A DNA stretch of 33,157 nt. It comes from Candidatus Woesearchaeota archaeon. GTDB lineage: Archaea; Nanobdellota; Nanobdellia; SCGC-AAA011-G17; PNOQ01. Numbering within the stretch: the stretch's first letter is position 1; every line of letters starts with the position of its first letter. Positions 21,216-29,048 of this stretch are shown piece by piece. Location: the NCBI GenBank assembly GCA_018693795.1, contig JABHMJ010000052.1, forward strand, positions 1 to 33,157, written 5' to 3'. The notes beneath the pieces are model-generated. The model worked only from the letters and a program-made list of their open reading frames with translations, did not search any database and had not been told where the DNA came from. The translations under genes and the position numbers were made by a program.

Positions 21216-21395
21216 ATTAATAAACCCCCTTACTAGAAAAAAGGAAGTTAGTTTTAATATAAAAAATTGTCGCCTTTTCAGTAACTATAAGATTATTTTA
21301 TGTATAATTATTGTATGTGACTATCATAAAAATAATATACCTCCCCTACTCCACAAGATTACCTAGTTTTTTGCTATGGCCATTTGAAAACAAAA

Positions 21396-21485
21396 ATGGC
21401 AAAAGAAAAAAACATTGGAGAAGAAATAATCTCCAAACTAAAAGAGATGAAGAAAAAATCAATCAGAGGTGATGAAGATGGTTAA
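21396..21485 (+). CDS. Short ORF upstream of and overlapping the RHH gene
   Basis: MAKEKNIGEEIISKLKEMKKKSIRGDEDG; 29 aa; overlaps the start of the next gene (translational-coupling layout). Confidence 0.35.
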   Translation: MAKEKNIGEEIISKLKEMKKKSIRGDEDG

Positions 21486-21684
21486 AAACTCTCAAATTCA
21501 CCTAATGGTCGATACGGAACTTTATGAAAAGCTAAAAAGTGACGCAAGGGCGAGATACAAATCTCTATCTGCCCATTGTACAGACAAATTAAAGGAAGAT
21601 CCTGAAACAATTAAGATTCAGGAAACACTTTATAATTTGATGAAGGAAATAGCTGACATAAAATCTAGAGTACTCAACTCTTAG
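21478..21684 (+). CDS. Small ribbon-helix-helix-like DNA-binding protein
   Basis: MVKNSQIHLMVDTELYEKLKSDARARYKSLSAHCTDKLKED resembles an RHH fold; SD GAGGTG 7-12 nt upstream of the ATG at 21478 (ORF-track start 21469 is GTG). Confidence 0.55.
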   Translation: MVKNSQIHLMVDTELYEKLKSDARARYKSLSAHCTDKLKEDPETIKIQETLYNLMKEIADIKSRVLNS

Positions 21685-21692
21685 AACGCCTT

Positions 21693-21730
21693 GGTGCGGT
21701 TCTCTCTCAACTTGTTGAGAGAATCGTACC
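21693..21730. terminator. Long stem-loop (intergenic, convergent genes)
   Basis: ggtgcggttctctctcaac-tt-gttgagagaatcgtacc; stem with G-T wobbles and a 2-nt bulge. Confidence 0.6.
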
Positions 21731-21748
21731 ATTTATTTAATAAATTAA

Positions 21749-21767
21749 AGAGATCGGAACGATCTCT
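21749..21767. terminator. Perfect 8-bp stem-loop agagatcg-gaa-cgatctct within a longer imperfect inverted repeat
   Basis: Direct reading; outer flanks taataaattaaa / actttatttatta extend the symmetry. Confidence 0.6.
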
Positions 21768-21777
21768 ACTTTATTTA

Positions 21778-22389
21778 TTAGTAGTGCAATGTCTTCGCAT
21801 CTGTTATACATGATTTATTCAATAATTGAGTTTCCGATTTTATTAAAAAAGGCCCATGATTTAGGTCTACTCCTAAAGAATCACTATTCAATTTTAGTAA
21901 TTTAGAGATTTTGTCCACTTTTATCATAAAAGTATCCTCTACATCAATTTCTGCACATATCCTCTCCACTTCTTCCGCGCAATATTTTTCTTTATTCAAG
22001 ATATAATGATTAAACTCAGGTTTAGTAGATTCTTTAGTAACTATAATAACTCCATCTCTCTCTTCAAAAAAAATTTCAACAAAAAATAGAGGTTTAATAG
22101 ATCCATCAGAATCAACAATTAAAGGATATCCATAAAATAAAGGCGTGCCCATAGAACCTAATTTACAGTCTTTTAAAAAATCTTCAATTTGGGGAGTCTT
22201 CCTAATCCCAATCTGCTCTTGTCTTTCAATAAAAAATCTTTCCTTCTTGAAAAATTTAGAGAAAAATTTCTTTCCTTCCAACCTATAATTGAATTTAAGA
22301 GAAGACATATCTTCTTTTTCTAAACAAGCAATATAATAATCCAATAAAGAAATAAACTCATCCTTCGAATCTATATGTTTTAGCATCAT
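21778..22389 (-). CDS. Unassigned protein, possibly an N-terminal fragment of a larger (helicase-like) protein
   Basis: 203-aa ORF with RLEGKKFF...LGSMGTPLFYGYPLIVDSDGSIKPLFFVEIFFEERDGVIIV; resembles from memory the N-terminal part of large SF1-type helicase proteins, but no catalytic motif is present. Confidence 0.4.
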   Translation of the reverse strand: MMLKHIDSKDEFISLLDYYIACLEKEDMSSLKFNYRLEGKKFFSKFFKKERFFIERQEQIGIRKTPQIEDFLKDCKLGSMGTPLFYGYPLIVDSDGSIKPLFFVEIFFEERDGVIIVTKESTKPEFNHYILNKEKYCAEEVERICAEIDVEDTFMIKVDKISKLLKLNSDSLGVDLNHGPFLIKSETQLLNKSCITDAKTLHY

Positions 22390-22427
22390 AATGGAGCAAT
22401 CAAGGTACTTTTAAAGTTTTTCTTAAT

Positions 22428-22703
22428 CTATTCATCCACAATATCATTAACCCATTTGTGAGAAGATTCTAATTTTATTTCTTCAATTATTTTTCCCCTT
22501 GCAAGAACTGCAGTGTTAAATCTTTGAGGATTTCCATTTTTGCGAATTGCAGTACGTGACAATATATCAAATATTTTCTTGATTTTTTCCGGAATATCGC
22601 CTACCTCTTGGAGTAAAATTATATCTGGTTTGTGTTTCAGCAATAAATCCCAAACTAAACTATCTTTATTTGCCCCTTTTATATTCCAAGATATAACCCT
22701 CAT
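22428..22703 (-). pseudogene. Truncated endonuclease/exonuclease/phosphatase (EEP) family N-terminus
   Basis: 91 aa, MRVISWNIKGANKDSLVWDLLLKHKPDIILLQEV is a clear EEP N-terminus (N and E catalytic residues), but the ORF stops before the D/H catalytic half. Confidence 0.75.
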
Positions 22704-22940
22704 AAATTATAGTTAAAATTTTTAGCATATAAATCTTTTCTTCATTACAATAATATTTATATACATATAATATTATATTTTATATACGGAGGAAATAGTC
22801 AATGTTTACTTTTGTTAATTGTCTCTGAGAAAATTATTGGTTTTAATAAAGCTAGTGAACAAAATTAAACGCTATGGATCTATTTGAAAAATCAATATTT
22901 TTTACGTTAAATTTAAATAGAAGTAAATTAAAAAATATCT

Positions 22941-23573
22941 ATGATAAAAAAAATAGTAACACTTTCTGCTTTATTATTGATTTTTATTATTCTTCCACTT
23001 ATTTCGGCCCCGCTTATTTATGATCCTCCAAGAGAAGATTTAAAGGAAGGAGTTATTTTAGAAAAATTAGATTTGAGCTATGGAGATTCACTTGCGCGTT
23101 ATTCAGTGGAAGTGGATTCAATTCAAATGGTTATTGCATTACCTACTTATTTAAAGAATTATGATAAATTTTCAAAAGGAGACAATGTAATATTTTTTGG
23201 AGAAAAATGGAGAGGACATAATGATGATTTGAACTTAGAAGCATATGGCGTAAGCGATATAAAAAAATCTAATGATATTTATTGGCCAGATGAAAAAATA
23301 ATAATAAACAAAATTTATGCCTCTCCTTCACAAATTTATATTATGCCAATTGTGTTACTCTTATGTCCAATTAGTAGTGATGATTGTTCAATTGGAGATA
23401 AATTTATTTCTTTGATTGGTGTTTTAGCTTTTGTTGGATTAATTATATTTTCATTTAAAAATAGACATAAAAAGTTGGGTATATTAATTGCAATATTAAT
23501 TTTTTTGATAATTCTTCAGCTAATTGTAATATATGATCTTTCGCAATTAAGTTGGTGGCATTTATATCAATAG
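22941..23573 (+). CDS. Membrane protein of unknown function
   Basis: 210 aa; N-terminal hydrophobic signal/anchor and two C-terminal TM segments. Confidence 0.6.
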   Translation: MIKKIVTLSALLLIFIILPLISAPLIYDPPREDLKEGVILEKLDLSYGDSLARYSVEVDSIQMVIALPTYLKNYDKFSKGDNVIFFGEKWRGHNDDLNLEAYGVSDIKKSNDIYWPDEKIIINKIYASPSQIYIMPIVLLLCPISSDDCSIGDKFISLIGVLAFVGLIIFSFKNRHKKLGILIAILIFLIILQLIVIYDLSQLSWWHLYQ

Positions 23574-23615
23574 TTTTGTAACGAAATGTTTATATATAGC
23601 TATTATGATACTAAT

Positions 23616-23716
23616 GAAGTACTTGATTTGAGTTGTCTTTCGGGATTTCTCTTGTCTTGTGCACGTACTTTCACTTGGTTAGGCTTTCGGGTTTTTCCTT
23701 GTGTTCGTACACCTAA
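23616..23716 (+). ncRNA. Candidate tandem structured element (two related stem-loops)
   Basis: TATA-like gtttatatatag at ~23588-23599. Unit A: AAGTAC...GTACTT stem; unit B: TTAGG...CCTAA stem. Both loops share ctttcggg(a/t)ttt(c/t)tc.ttgt. Confidence 0.35.
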
Positions 23717-23761
23717 TATTCTAAAGAATTAATTGATCTAAATTTTGGTTATTTTGTTAAG

Positions 23762-23780
23762 TATATACTAGAGTATATAC
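23762..23780. promoter_or_regulatory. Palindromic operator-like site (tatatactagagtatatac), copy 1
   Basis: With 23761: gtatatact-ag-agtatatac, perfect 9-bp arms; 18/19 identical to 27076-27094. Confidence 0.6.
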
Positions 23781-23820
23781 TTTAGAAAGATTTATAAGTT
23801 ATATTTTAGTATATTATTGT

Positions 23821-25131
23821 ATGAAATATCGCTCCCCTAATTTGGAAATGTTATTGGAAAATAGAATATTAAATAATACTTCTATTGCCTCTAGATACTT
23901 TTTTGAAGAGGGATTTGTTCCTTTTTTGAGTAACGTGGAATTGACAGGCATTGTTACAAAATTAAAGAATTCTATGCTTCATGAATCTGGAGAAATGCAA
24001 AAAATAGGGGTAGAAGCAGAATTATATTTTAGGGAAATATTATCAAAAAAAAATAAATCTATATTCGAAATTTATCTTGATTTAAAAGAAGGGAGGATTA
24101 CTGGGAATAAAGCTAAAAAAATCTGGTCTGAGATATCCCCTAAATTAGGAGACTATGAAATTAAAAATAAGTATATACAATCTAAAATAACCCCCACAAT
24201 TGAAGATGATCGGAAACTTTTTGAAAAAGCTATCGAAGGAATTGTAAGAAAAAGAACAGAAAATTCATTTGATAAATATGATTCAAAAACTCAATTAAGG
24301 AAGTTATCCAAATTACAAATAGATCGATTTGTAGAAACTGCAGAATTTATAAGAACAAATTCTACAGATATTCTTTATGAAAATGGACTTCATGATATTT
24401 TTCTTGATTCTATAAAAGGAAATGAAAAAATTAATTTTCTTTATTGTGTTTGTTTAAGATTTACTCATGATGAAGGAATTCCAGATATAAGTGAACATTT
24501 AGATCCACTTATAAAAATTGATAAAAATGGAAATTTTCAAAAACATACTGGAGAGGCTCAGAGATATCAACTTGAAAAAATAATTGAAATTTCAAAATTT
24601 ATTGGGAATAATTTTCCAAATATAAATCAAGAAGTTATGATTGCTGATTTTGATGTGCATAAATATGGTGTAGATAGTAGTAAAATAATGTTTCCTAAAT
24701 CTAAAAATTATCTTGATTCAGTTTCAAATTTTATTGAAGGCATACCTGTTACTGGGGAAATGGACTATATGGCTGGAATTGGGTTTGACCCTGATCTGTT
24801 TAAAAAAATATATCTTTCATTATTAATTAATGATGGTTCTTTTTTTCCTAAAGAAGATATGACAAGGGAACTTGAAAATTGTGAAAAACATAGATCTAGA
24901 TCGATAAATAATTGGACAAAAAATAATAGCATACACTACGTAGCTTCTTCATTAGCACGTAAGTTGTCTGAAGGGATTACAATGTCTGAATCTCCAATAA
25001 ATCATGTAGTAATGTTATTTAATGATAATGCTGTACCTGGAACAAGGTTTAATTATTTAACTAATAAAAAATTGCCATTTATTAGTTTACCGAAATTAGG
25101 TAGGCCTATTGATGATTACCTATATTATTAA
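23821..25131 (+). CDS. Hypothetical protein
   Basis: 436-aa ORF; TATA-like atttataagt and a palindrome upstream; no family recognised. Confidence 0.75.
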   Translation: MKYRSPNLEMLLENRILNNTSIASRYFFEEGFVPFLSNVELTGIVTKLKNSMLHESGEMQKIGVEAELYFREILSKKNKSIFEIYLDLKEGRITGNKAKKIWSEISPKLGDYEIKNKYIQSKITPTIEDDRKLFEKAIEGIVRKRTENSFDKYDSKTQLRKLSKLQIDRFVETAEFIRTNSTDILYENGLHDIFLDSIKGNEKINFLYCVCLRFTHDEGIPDISEHLDPLIKIDKNGNFQKHTGEAQRYQLEKIIEISKFIGNNFPNINQEVMIADFDVHKYGVDSSKIMFPKSKNYLDSVSNFIEGIPVTGEMDYMAGIGFDPDLFKKIYLSLLINDGSFFPKEDMTRELENCEKHRSRSINNWTKNNSIHYVASSLARKLSEGITMSESPINHVVMLFNDNAVPGTRFNYLTNKKLPFISLPKLGRPIDDYLYY

Positions 25132-25135
25132 ATTT

Positions 25136-25849
25136 TTAAGCTATTCTATATTTTTTGTTTAAAATATTTTTTGTAATTTTTGGTATGGAATTTAAACTTT
25201 TTTCAATTTCCTTTTCAATTATTTTTTTTTGACTAATAGTTAGATTTTTTTCAAACCCTACAACAGTTTTCCAAGGGTCAATAAGTAATCTTCCACTTTG
25301 ACTAATTAAATACACTTCCACGTAAGATTTATATTTCTTTGATAGCATGTTTGCAATATTTTGAGCAGCTATATGATATATTTTTCCTATATGATATACT
25401 GGATTTTTTCCTGCTGCACCCTCCATTGTATAGGGTTTAGTTTGCGAAATTAACCCATTTATTCTATTTCCCCTTCCAACTAAACCTTCATCGCCGCTTT
25501 CTATAGAGGACCCAATAGCAGTTAAATATAGTTCTCCAGTTTCGAAATCATCTCTAGTGTTCATAGAAATTTTAATTTTATATTTTTGAAATCTTTTTTC
25601 AAAAAAATTTTTAATATATTTATTCATTGCAACTAGATTTTTTTTATATTCTCTTTCAGATTTTACATATGCTGCTATTTGTGGAATACAAATGGTTACG
25701 TCTAGTTCACCATTTATTTTGGACGCCATTATTTTTATATCTGTGCCTAACCATGGTTTATTTTTTTTAAATGAATGTTTGCAAAAAGATTCTTCCAGAG
25801 TTAGTATGGATTTTTCAAACTTTGTTAAAGGTGCGAATCCAACACCCAT
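25136..25849 (-). pseudogene. N-terminally truncated archaeal-type S-adenosylmethionine synthetase
   Basis: GVGFAPLTKFEK...ISMNTRDDFETGELYLTAIGSSIESGDEGLVGRGNRINGLISQTKPYTMEGAAGKNPVYHIGKIYHIAAQNIA matches the archaeal MAT C-terminal region. The N-terminal half (HPDxICD region) is absent, and the conserved NDTS lies just upstream in frame without a start codon. Confidence 0.8.
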
Positions 25850-25985
25850 TGAAGTATCATTTGATCCAAGAAAAGTTAATTCTTTAATATCCTCCTTTCC
25901 CCTTGGTTCAAACCAATTTCCTCTGGTCCCTTCCCTAATTTTTTCAACATTTGTTTTACCTGGGCTACTCTTTGTTGAGATATTA

Positions 25986-26669
25986 TTATGTATTTAAATC
26001 TCCTTCTTTGAATTCATTAAATTTTTCAAGTATATTTTCTTTTAATAATTTAATTGGGGAATTTGTTTTATTTGGATCAAGCATATTTTTTATTTTATCT
26101 TCTTCTAAATCTGTAGTTTCTTTTATTTCTTTTACAAGTTTAGAAACTGCACTTCTCTTATCATCTAAATTAAAACTATCATCAAGTAAATTTTTTATTT
26201 CTCCATCTTCACTATCAAAATAATCGTTCATTATTTCAACCAATTTTCCTTCATCTTCATCAAAATAATCCTCTATTAATTCTTTAAATTGAGCCATTGG
26301 GCTATTTTTATTTTTGAAATCAAATGTGTCATCTAATTTAGAAGTAAATTTAGATAAAGGACTATCTTTTTTTTGTATGTTGAAAGTATCTTCTATTTTT
26401 TTGTTTATTTCTTTACTTTGTACTTCAAAATTTCTTTTTGAATCTTCTAAAAATTTATTAAATTCTTTTTCAACAAAATCAACATTCTCAGCTAAAACCA
26501 TCTGTTTTAAACCTACACAACCAAGAATTATTGCTTTTTCTACCCAAGAATCTAAATCTTTTTTATCTTCTAGAAAATCATAAACCGCAGGATTAGAAAT
26601 TTTAAGTCCATCAATAAGAACTTCTTTTTTTGCTTTTTTTAATTTAATATTTGTTTTTCTTTCTACCAT
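25986..26669 (-). CDS. Hypothetical repeat/coiled-coil protein, possibly truncated at its 3' end
   Basis: 227 aa with repeated F(N/D)(I/F/L)..K(D/N)SP(L/M)..(F/L) units (FNIQKKDSPLSKF, FDFKNKNSPMAQF, FNLDDKRSAVSKL); abuts the truncated AdoMet synthetase fragment. Confidence 0.5.
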   Translation of the reverse strand: MVERKTNIKLKKAKKEVLIDGLKISNPAVYDFLEDKKDLDSWVEKAIILGCVGLKQMVLAENVDFVEKEFNKFLEDSKRNFEVQSKEINKKIEDTFNIQKKDSPLSKFTSKLDDTFDFKNKNSPMAQFKELIEDYFDEDEGKLVEIMNDYFDSEDGEIKNLLDDSFNLDDKRSAVSKLVKEIKETTDLEEDKIKNMLDPNKTNSPIKLLKENILEKFNEFKEGDLNT

Positions 26670-26712
26670 TTTTTATATCATTTATCATTTATGTATTAAT
26701 ATAAAGGTTTCC

Positions 26713-27057
26713 ATGCTTGCCAAACACCAGGAAATTCTTTTTAAAGTATTATTCTTTCCCCAATTTATGCCTTTTGATCCAAGCAAATATTCAAATGAAG
26801 AGATTATGAATCTTGTAATATATGGGCATATAAGAAAAGGAATGAGATCTATTTTTAGGGGCCCTTTTGGTGTTTTCCCTTGTAATATGTGTAGATGGCA
26901 AGCATGGGATTTTGATCATTCAGAAGCAGAAATAGTATCTCTATTGTACTGGTTTGGAATCGGACGTTTATGTCAGTGGTGCCAAATAACTCTTTTTTGG
27001 GAATTAAAAAAAAGAAATCTTGGTTTAGAGATTGGGAAAGTTGTTTATGATTTTTAG
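26713..27057 (+). CDS. Small hypothetical protein with two CxxC motifs
   Basis: 114 aa, CNMCRWQAWDFDHSE...CQWC; start may be the downstream ATG (MPFDPSKYSNEEI). Confidence 0.55.
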   Translation: MLAKHQEILFKVLFFPQFMPFDPSKYSNEEIMNLVIYGHIRKGMRSIFRGPFGVFPCNMCRWQAWDFDHSEAEIVSLLYWFGIGRLCQWCQITLFWELKKRNLGLEIGKVVYDF

Positions 27058-27075
27058 TTAATTTTATAAATAACA

Positions 27076-27094
27076 TATATACTAGAGAATATAC
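27076..27094. promoter_or_regulatory. Operator-like site (tatatactagagaatatac), copy 2
   Basis: 18/19 match to 23762-23780, ends 6 nt before the ATG at 27101. Confidence 0.55.
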
Positions 27095-27100
27095 ATTAAA

Positions 27101-27559
27101 ATGCCAGATAATATAATACATTGTGAAATAAGTAAAAAAAGAACAGGAAAAAAATTCTCTGAATTACATAAATGGATCGATAATAAATCTTTATTAAAAC
27201 ATCTAGGCATAGATCATCGAAGACACAGGCATTATTACAATATAAGAGATGAAGAAATTATTTTATCTAGATGGGGTGCAGAGGGAGTAATTGAATGGCT
27301 TTTTCATATAGCAATAGATAATTTAGAAACTGCTCAAAAAAGAGCTAGAAAATTAGAAATCTCAGAAAATAACTATATTCAAATTGCTTTTGGTAAAGAA
27401 AGCGGATTTATCTATTTGGATTTTGAAGAAGTAAAAAAGCAAGATATTATAGAAAAATTTACAATTGGAGAAATAAATAAACACGAAATAAAAGAACAAA
27501 GAATAAAAGATATTATGGAAAGATATGGTGAACCAAATAACTTTGCCACAGCAAGTTAA
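27101..27559 (+). CDS. Conserved hypothetical, His-rich (resembles the DUF6915-type 'HTWFD/HRALRHH' family)
   Basis: 152 aa; FSELHKWIDNKSLLKHLGIDHRRHRHYYN...EGVIEWLFHIAIDN; family name from memory only. Confidence 0.5.
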   Translation: MPDNIIHCEISKKRTGKKFSELHKWIDNKSLLKHLGIDHRRHRHYYNIRDEEIILSRWGAEGVIEWLFHIAIDNLETAQKRARKLEISENNYIQIAFGKESGFIYLDFEEVKKQDIIEKFTIGEINKHEIKEQRIKDIMERYGEPNNFATAS

Positions 27560-27729
27560 CTTTCTTTGAGCATACTCTTCTTTTTCTCCAAATCTTCAGT
27601 TTCGTAACCCATCCTATACCTAAACAACGGACAATCAAAAACTTGGCACATACGCACCTCTTTTGGACAAACCGAACATTCCAAACACTTCAAACGAATA
27701 GATTTACCCCGAGTTAAACGTTTAGACAT
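27556..27729 (-). CDS. Small Cys-rich putative zinc-binding protein, translationally coupled to the integrase
   Basis: Not in the ORF track: MSKRLTRGKSIRLKCLECSVCPKEVRMCQVFDCPLFRYRMGYETEDLEKKKSMLKES (57 aa). CxxCxxCPKEVRxCxxxDCPLFRYRMG resembles small phage/MGE zinc proteins. Overlaps the integrase 3' end by 8 nt. Confidence 0.7.
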   Translation of the reverse strand: MSKRLTRGKSIRLKCLECSVCPKEVRMCQVFDCPLFRYRMGYETEDLEKKKSMLKES

Positions 27730-28876
27730 TTTTCACCCCAGATAACTCATTAACTAGCTCAAGAATCTTAGACATTTGATTTTCCATCAAACCAATTCTA
27801 TCACTAAGCAAATTATTCTCTTGCTCAGACTTATCCAACTTACGTTCAATTTCAGTTTTATCAATACCAATTAACAAATCTTCTTCAGAAATTGTATCAC
27901 TCATCCCAAGAAACTCAGAATAATAATAAATCTTATCAGATTTCTTCCATCCAAACCTATGCATAATTTCTCTTTCCTTCTTATACTTAGGAGTCCAAAA
28001 ACAACAAGAAATATGTCTAAGATCATACATAGTAATCTCAGAATACTTCTTTCCAGCTAAAGTAACAGAATCCCCAAATAATCTAAAACAAGCTCTTTTC
28101 AAATATTTGTTAACACATGGAGCACTTATGTCAAAAACATAATCATTACCACTCAAACCTTTAGATTTAATATATTCTTTCAATAATCCTTTACTTAGCA
28201 ACAAATTAATTTTACGACCAAAAGTTTTGGAAACCTCATCACGAATATCTAACTTACTAAAATCTTCACTTAAATCAGAAACCCTGACATTAACTAATTC
28301 AGTGGGAGCCCGTATTCCAGAATCAAAAATAAACATTATCAAAACTTTATAATCAAATTTTACATTATCACATAATCTACGAATTTCTTCTTCAGTAAGA
28401 TAAACCCATTTAGGTTTTTCTTGACTAGTATCTAAATCTATAGTAATATCCTCAATTTTCTTATCTTTCTTTTTACAAACTTTCTGATACCAATGCCAAA
28501 ATGCCTTAAAGGTTTTAACATAATCTCCAACAGATTTATACTGCTTGCCATCATTACGTAAAAGTTCTCCATTTCTCATTTTAGAAAACAATGTGTGTAT
28601 CTCTTCTTCAGAAACTTTAGTAATATCTTCAACTCCAAATAATTCTTTAGTTTTTTTAAAAATAAACCTACTTTTATCTTTTATAGAAATCAACCTTCCA
28701 TAACTTCTCGGACCTTTCTTAGAATCCTTAGAAACGTTTAAACCCATTTCCATGTCTCCTAAGTATTGTAAAAGTATTTCTCCACTCCTAGTACCTATGT
28801 CTGCATCTTTAAAGCAATTGTAATTTATTTTCCATTTCAAAAATTTTTCTTTATTCTTGTAAGGATCTATTTTCAT
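27722..28876 (-). CDS. Tyrosine recombinase/integrase
   Basis: MFIFDSGIRAPTELVNVRVSDL (R box), TMYDLRHISCCFW (second box), KKSDKIYYYSEFLGMSD (Tyr box). Start set at the ATG at 28876 with SD gaggtg; the ORF-track start at 28909 is TTG. Confidence 0.88.
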   Translation of the reverse strand: MKIDPYKNKEKFLKWKINYNCFKDADIGTRSGEILLQYLGDMEMGLNVSKDSKKGPRSYGRLISIKDKSRFIFKKTKELFGVEDITKVSEEEIHTLFSKMRNGELLRNDGKQYKSVGDYVKTFKAFWHWYQKVCKKKDKKIEDITIDLDTSQEKPKWVYLTEEEIRRLCDNVKFDYKVLIMFIFDSGIRAPTELVNVRVSDLSEDFSKLDIRDEVSKTFGRKINLLLSKGLLKEYIKSKGLSGNDYVFDISAPCVNKYLKRACFRLFGDSVTLAGKKYSEITMYDLRHISCCFWTPKYKKEREIMHRFGWKKSDKIYYYSEFLGMSDTISEEDLLIGIDKTEIERKLDKSEQENNLLSDRIGLMENQMSKILELVNELSGVKNV

Positions 28877-28952
28877 ATTGTTTACACCTCTTTCGATTTT
28901 TATAAACAATCTGTGTTATTCTTGTAGTCCCATAGAATTAGTCAATAAGTAT

Positions 28953-28977
28953 GAATGCGCTGGCCGGGACTCGATTC
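28953..28977 (-). other. tRNA 3'-end-like fragment, att-like copy 2 (next to the integrase start)
   Basis: gaatgcgctggccgggactcgattc; minus strand GAATCGAGTCCCGGCCAGCGCATTC resembles a T-loop/acceptor 3' half. Confidence 0.65.
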
Positions 28978-29048
28978 ATTCTGTTCAACTCGCCGAATTC
29001 GAATAAGTCTGCTAAGTACACTAAGTAAGTTGGTTATAATTTAAATAA

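Noticed and set aside
22802-22828. 8-codon ORF (MFTFVNCL) with a strong SD (cggagg)
   Set aside because: Could be a leader peptide, but too short and with no attenuator structure or linked gene to support a call.
25692-26583. Plus-strand ORFs 25692-25997, 25951-26223 and 26314-26583
   Set aside because: Antisense to the MAT fragment and the 227-aa gene; Ser/Phe-rich composition typical of antisense of Lys/Glu-rich genes.
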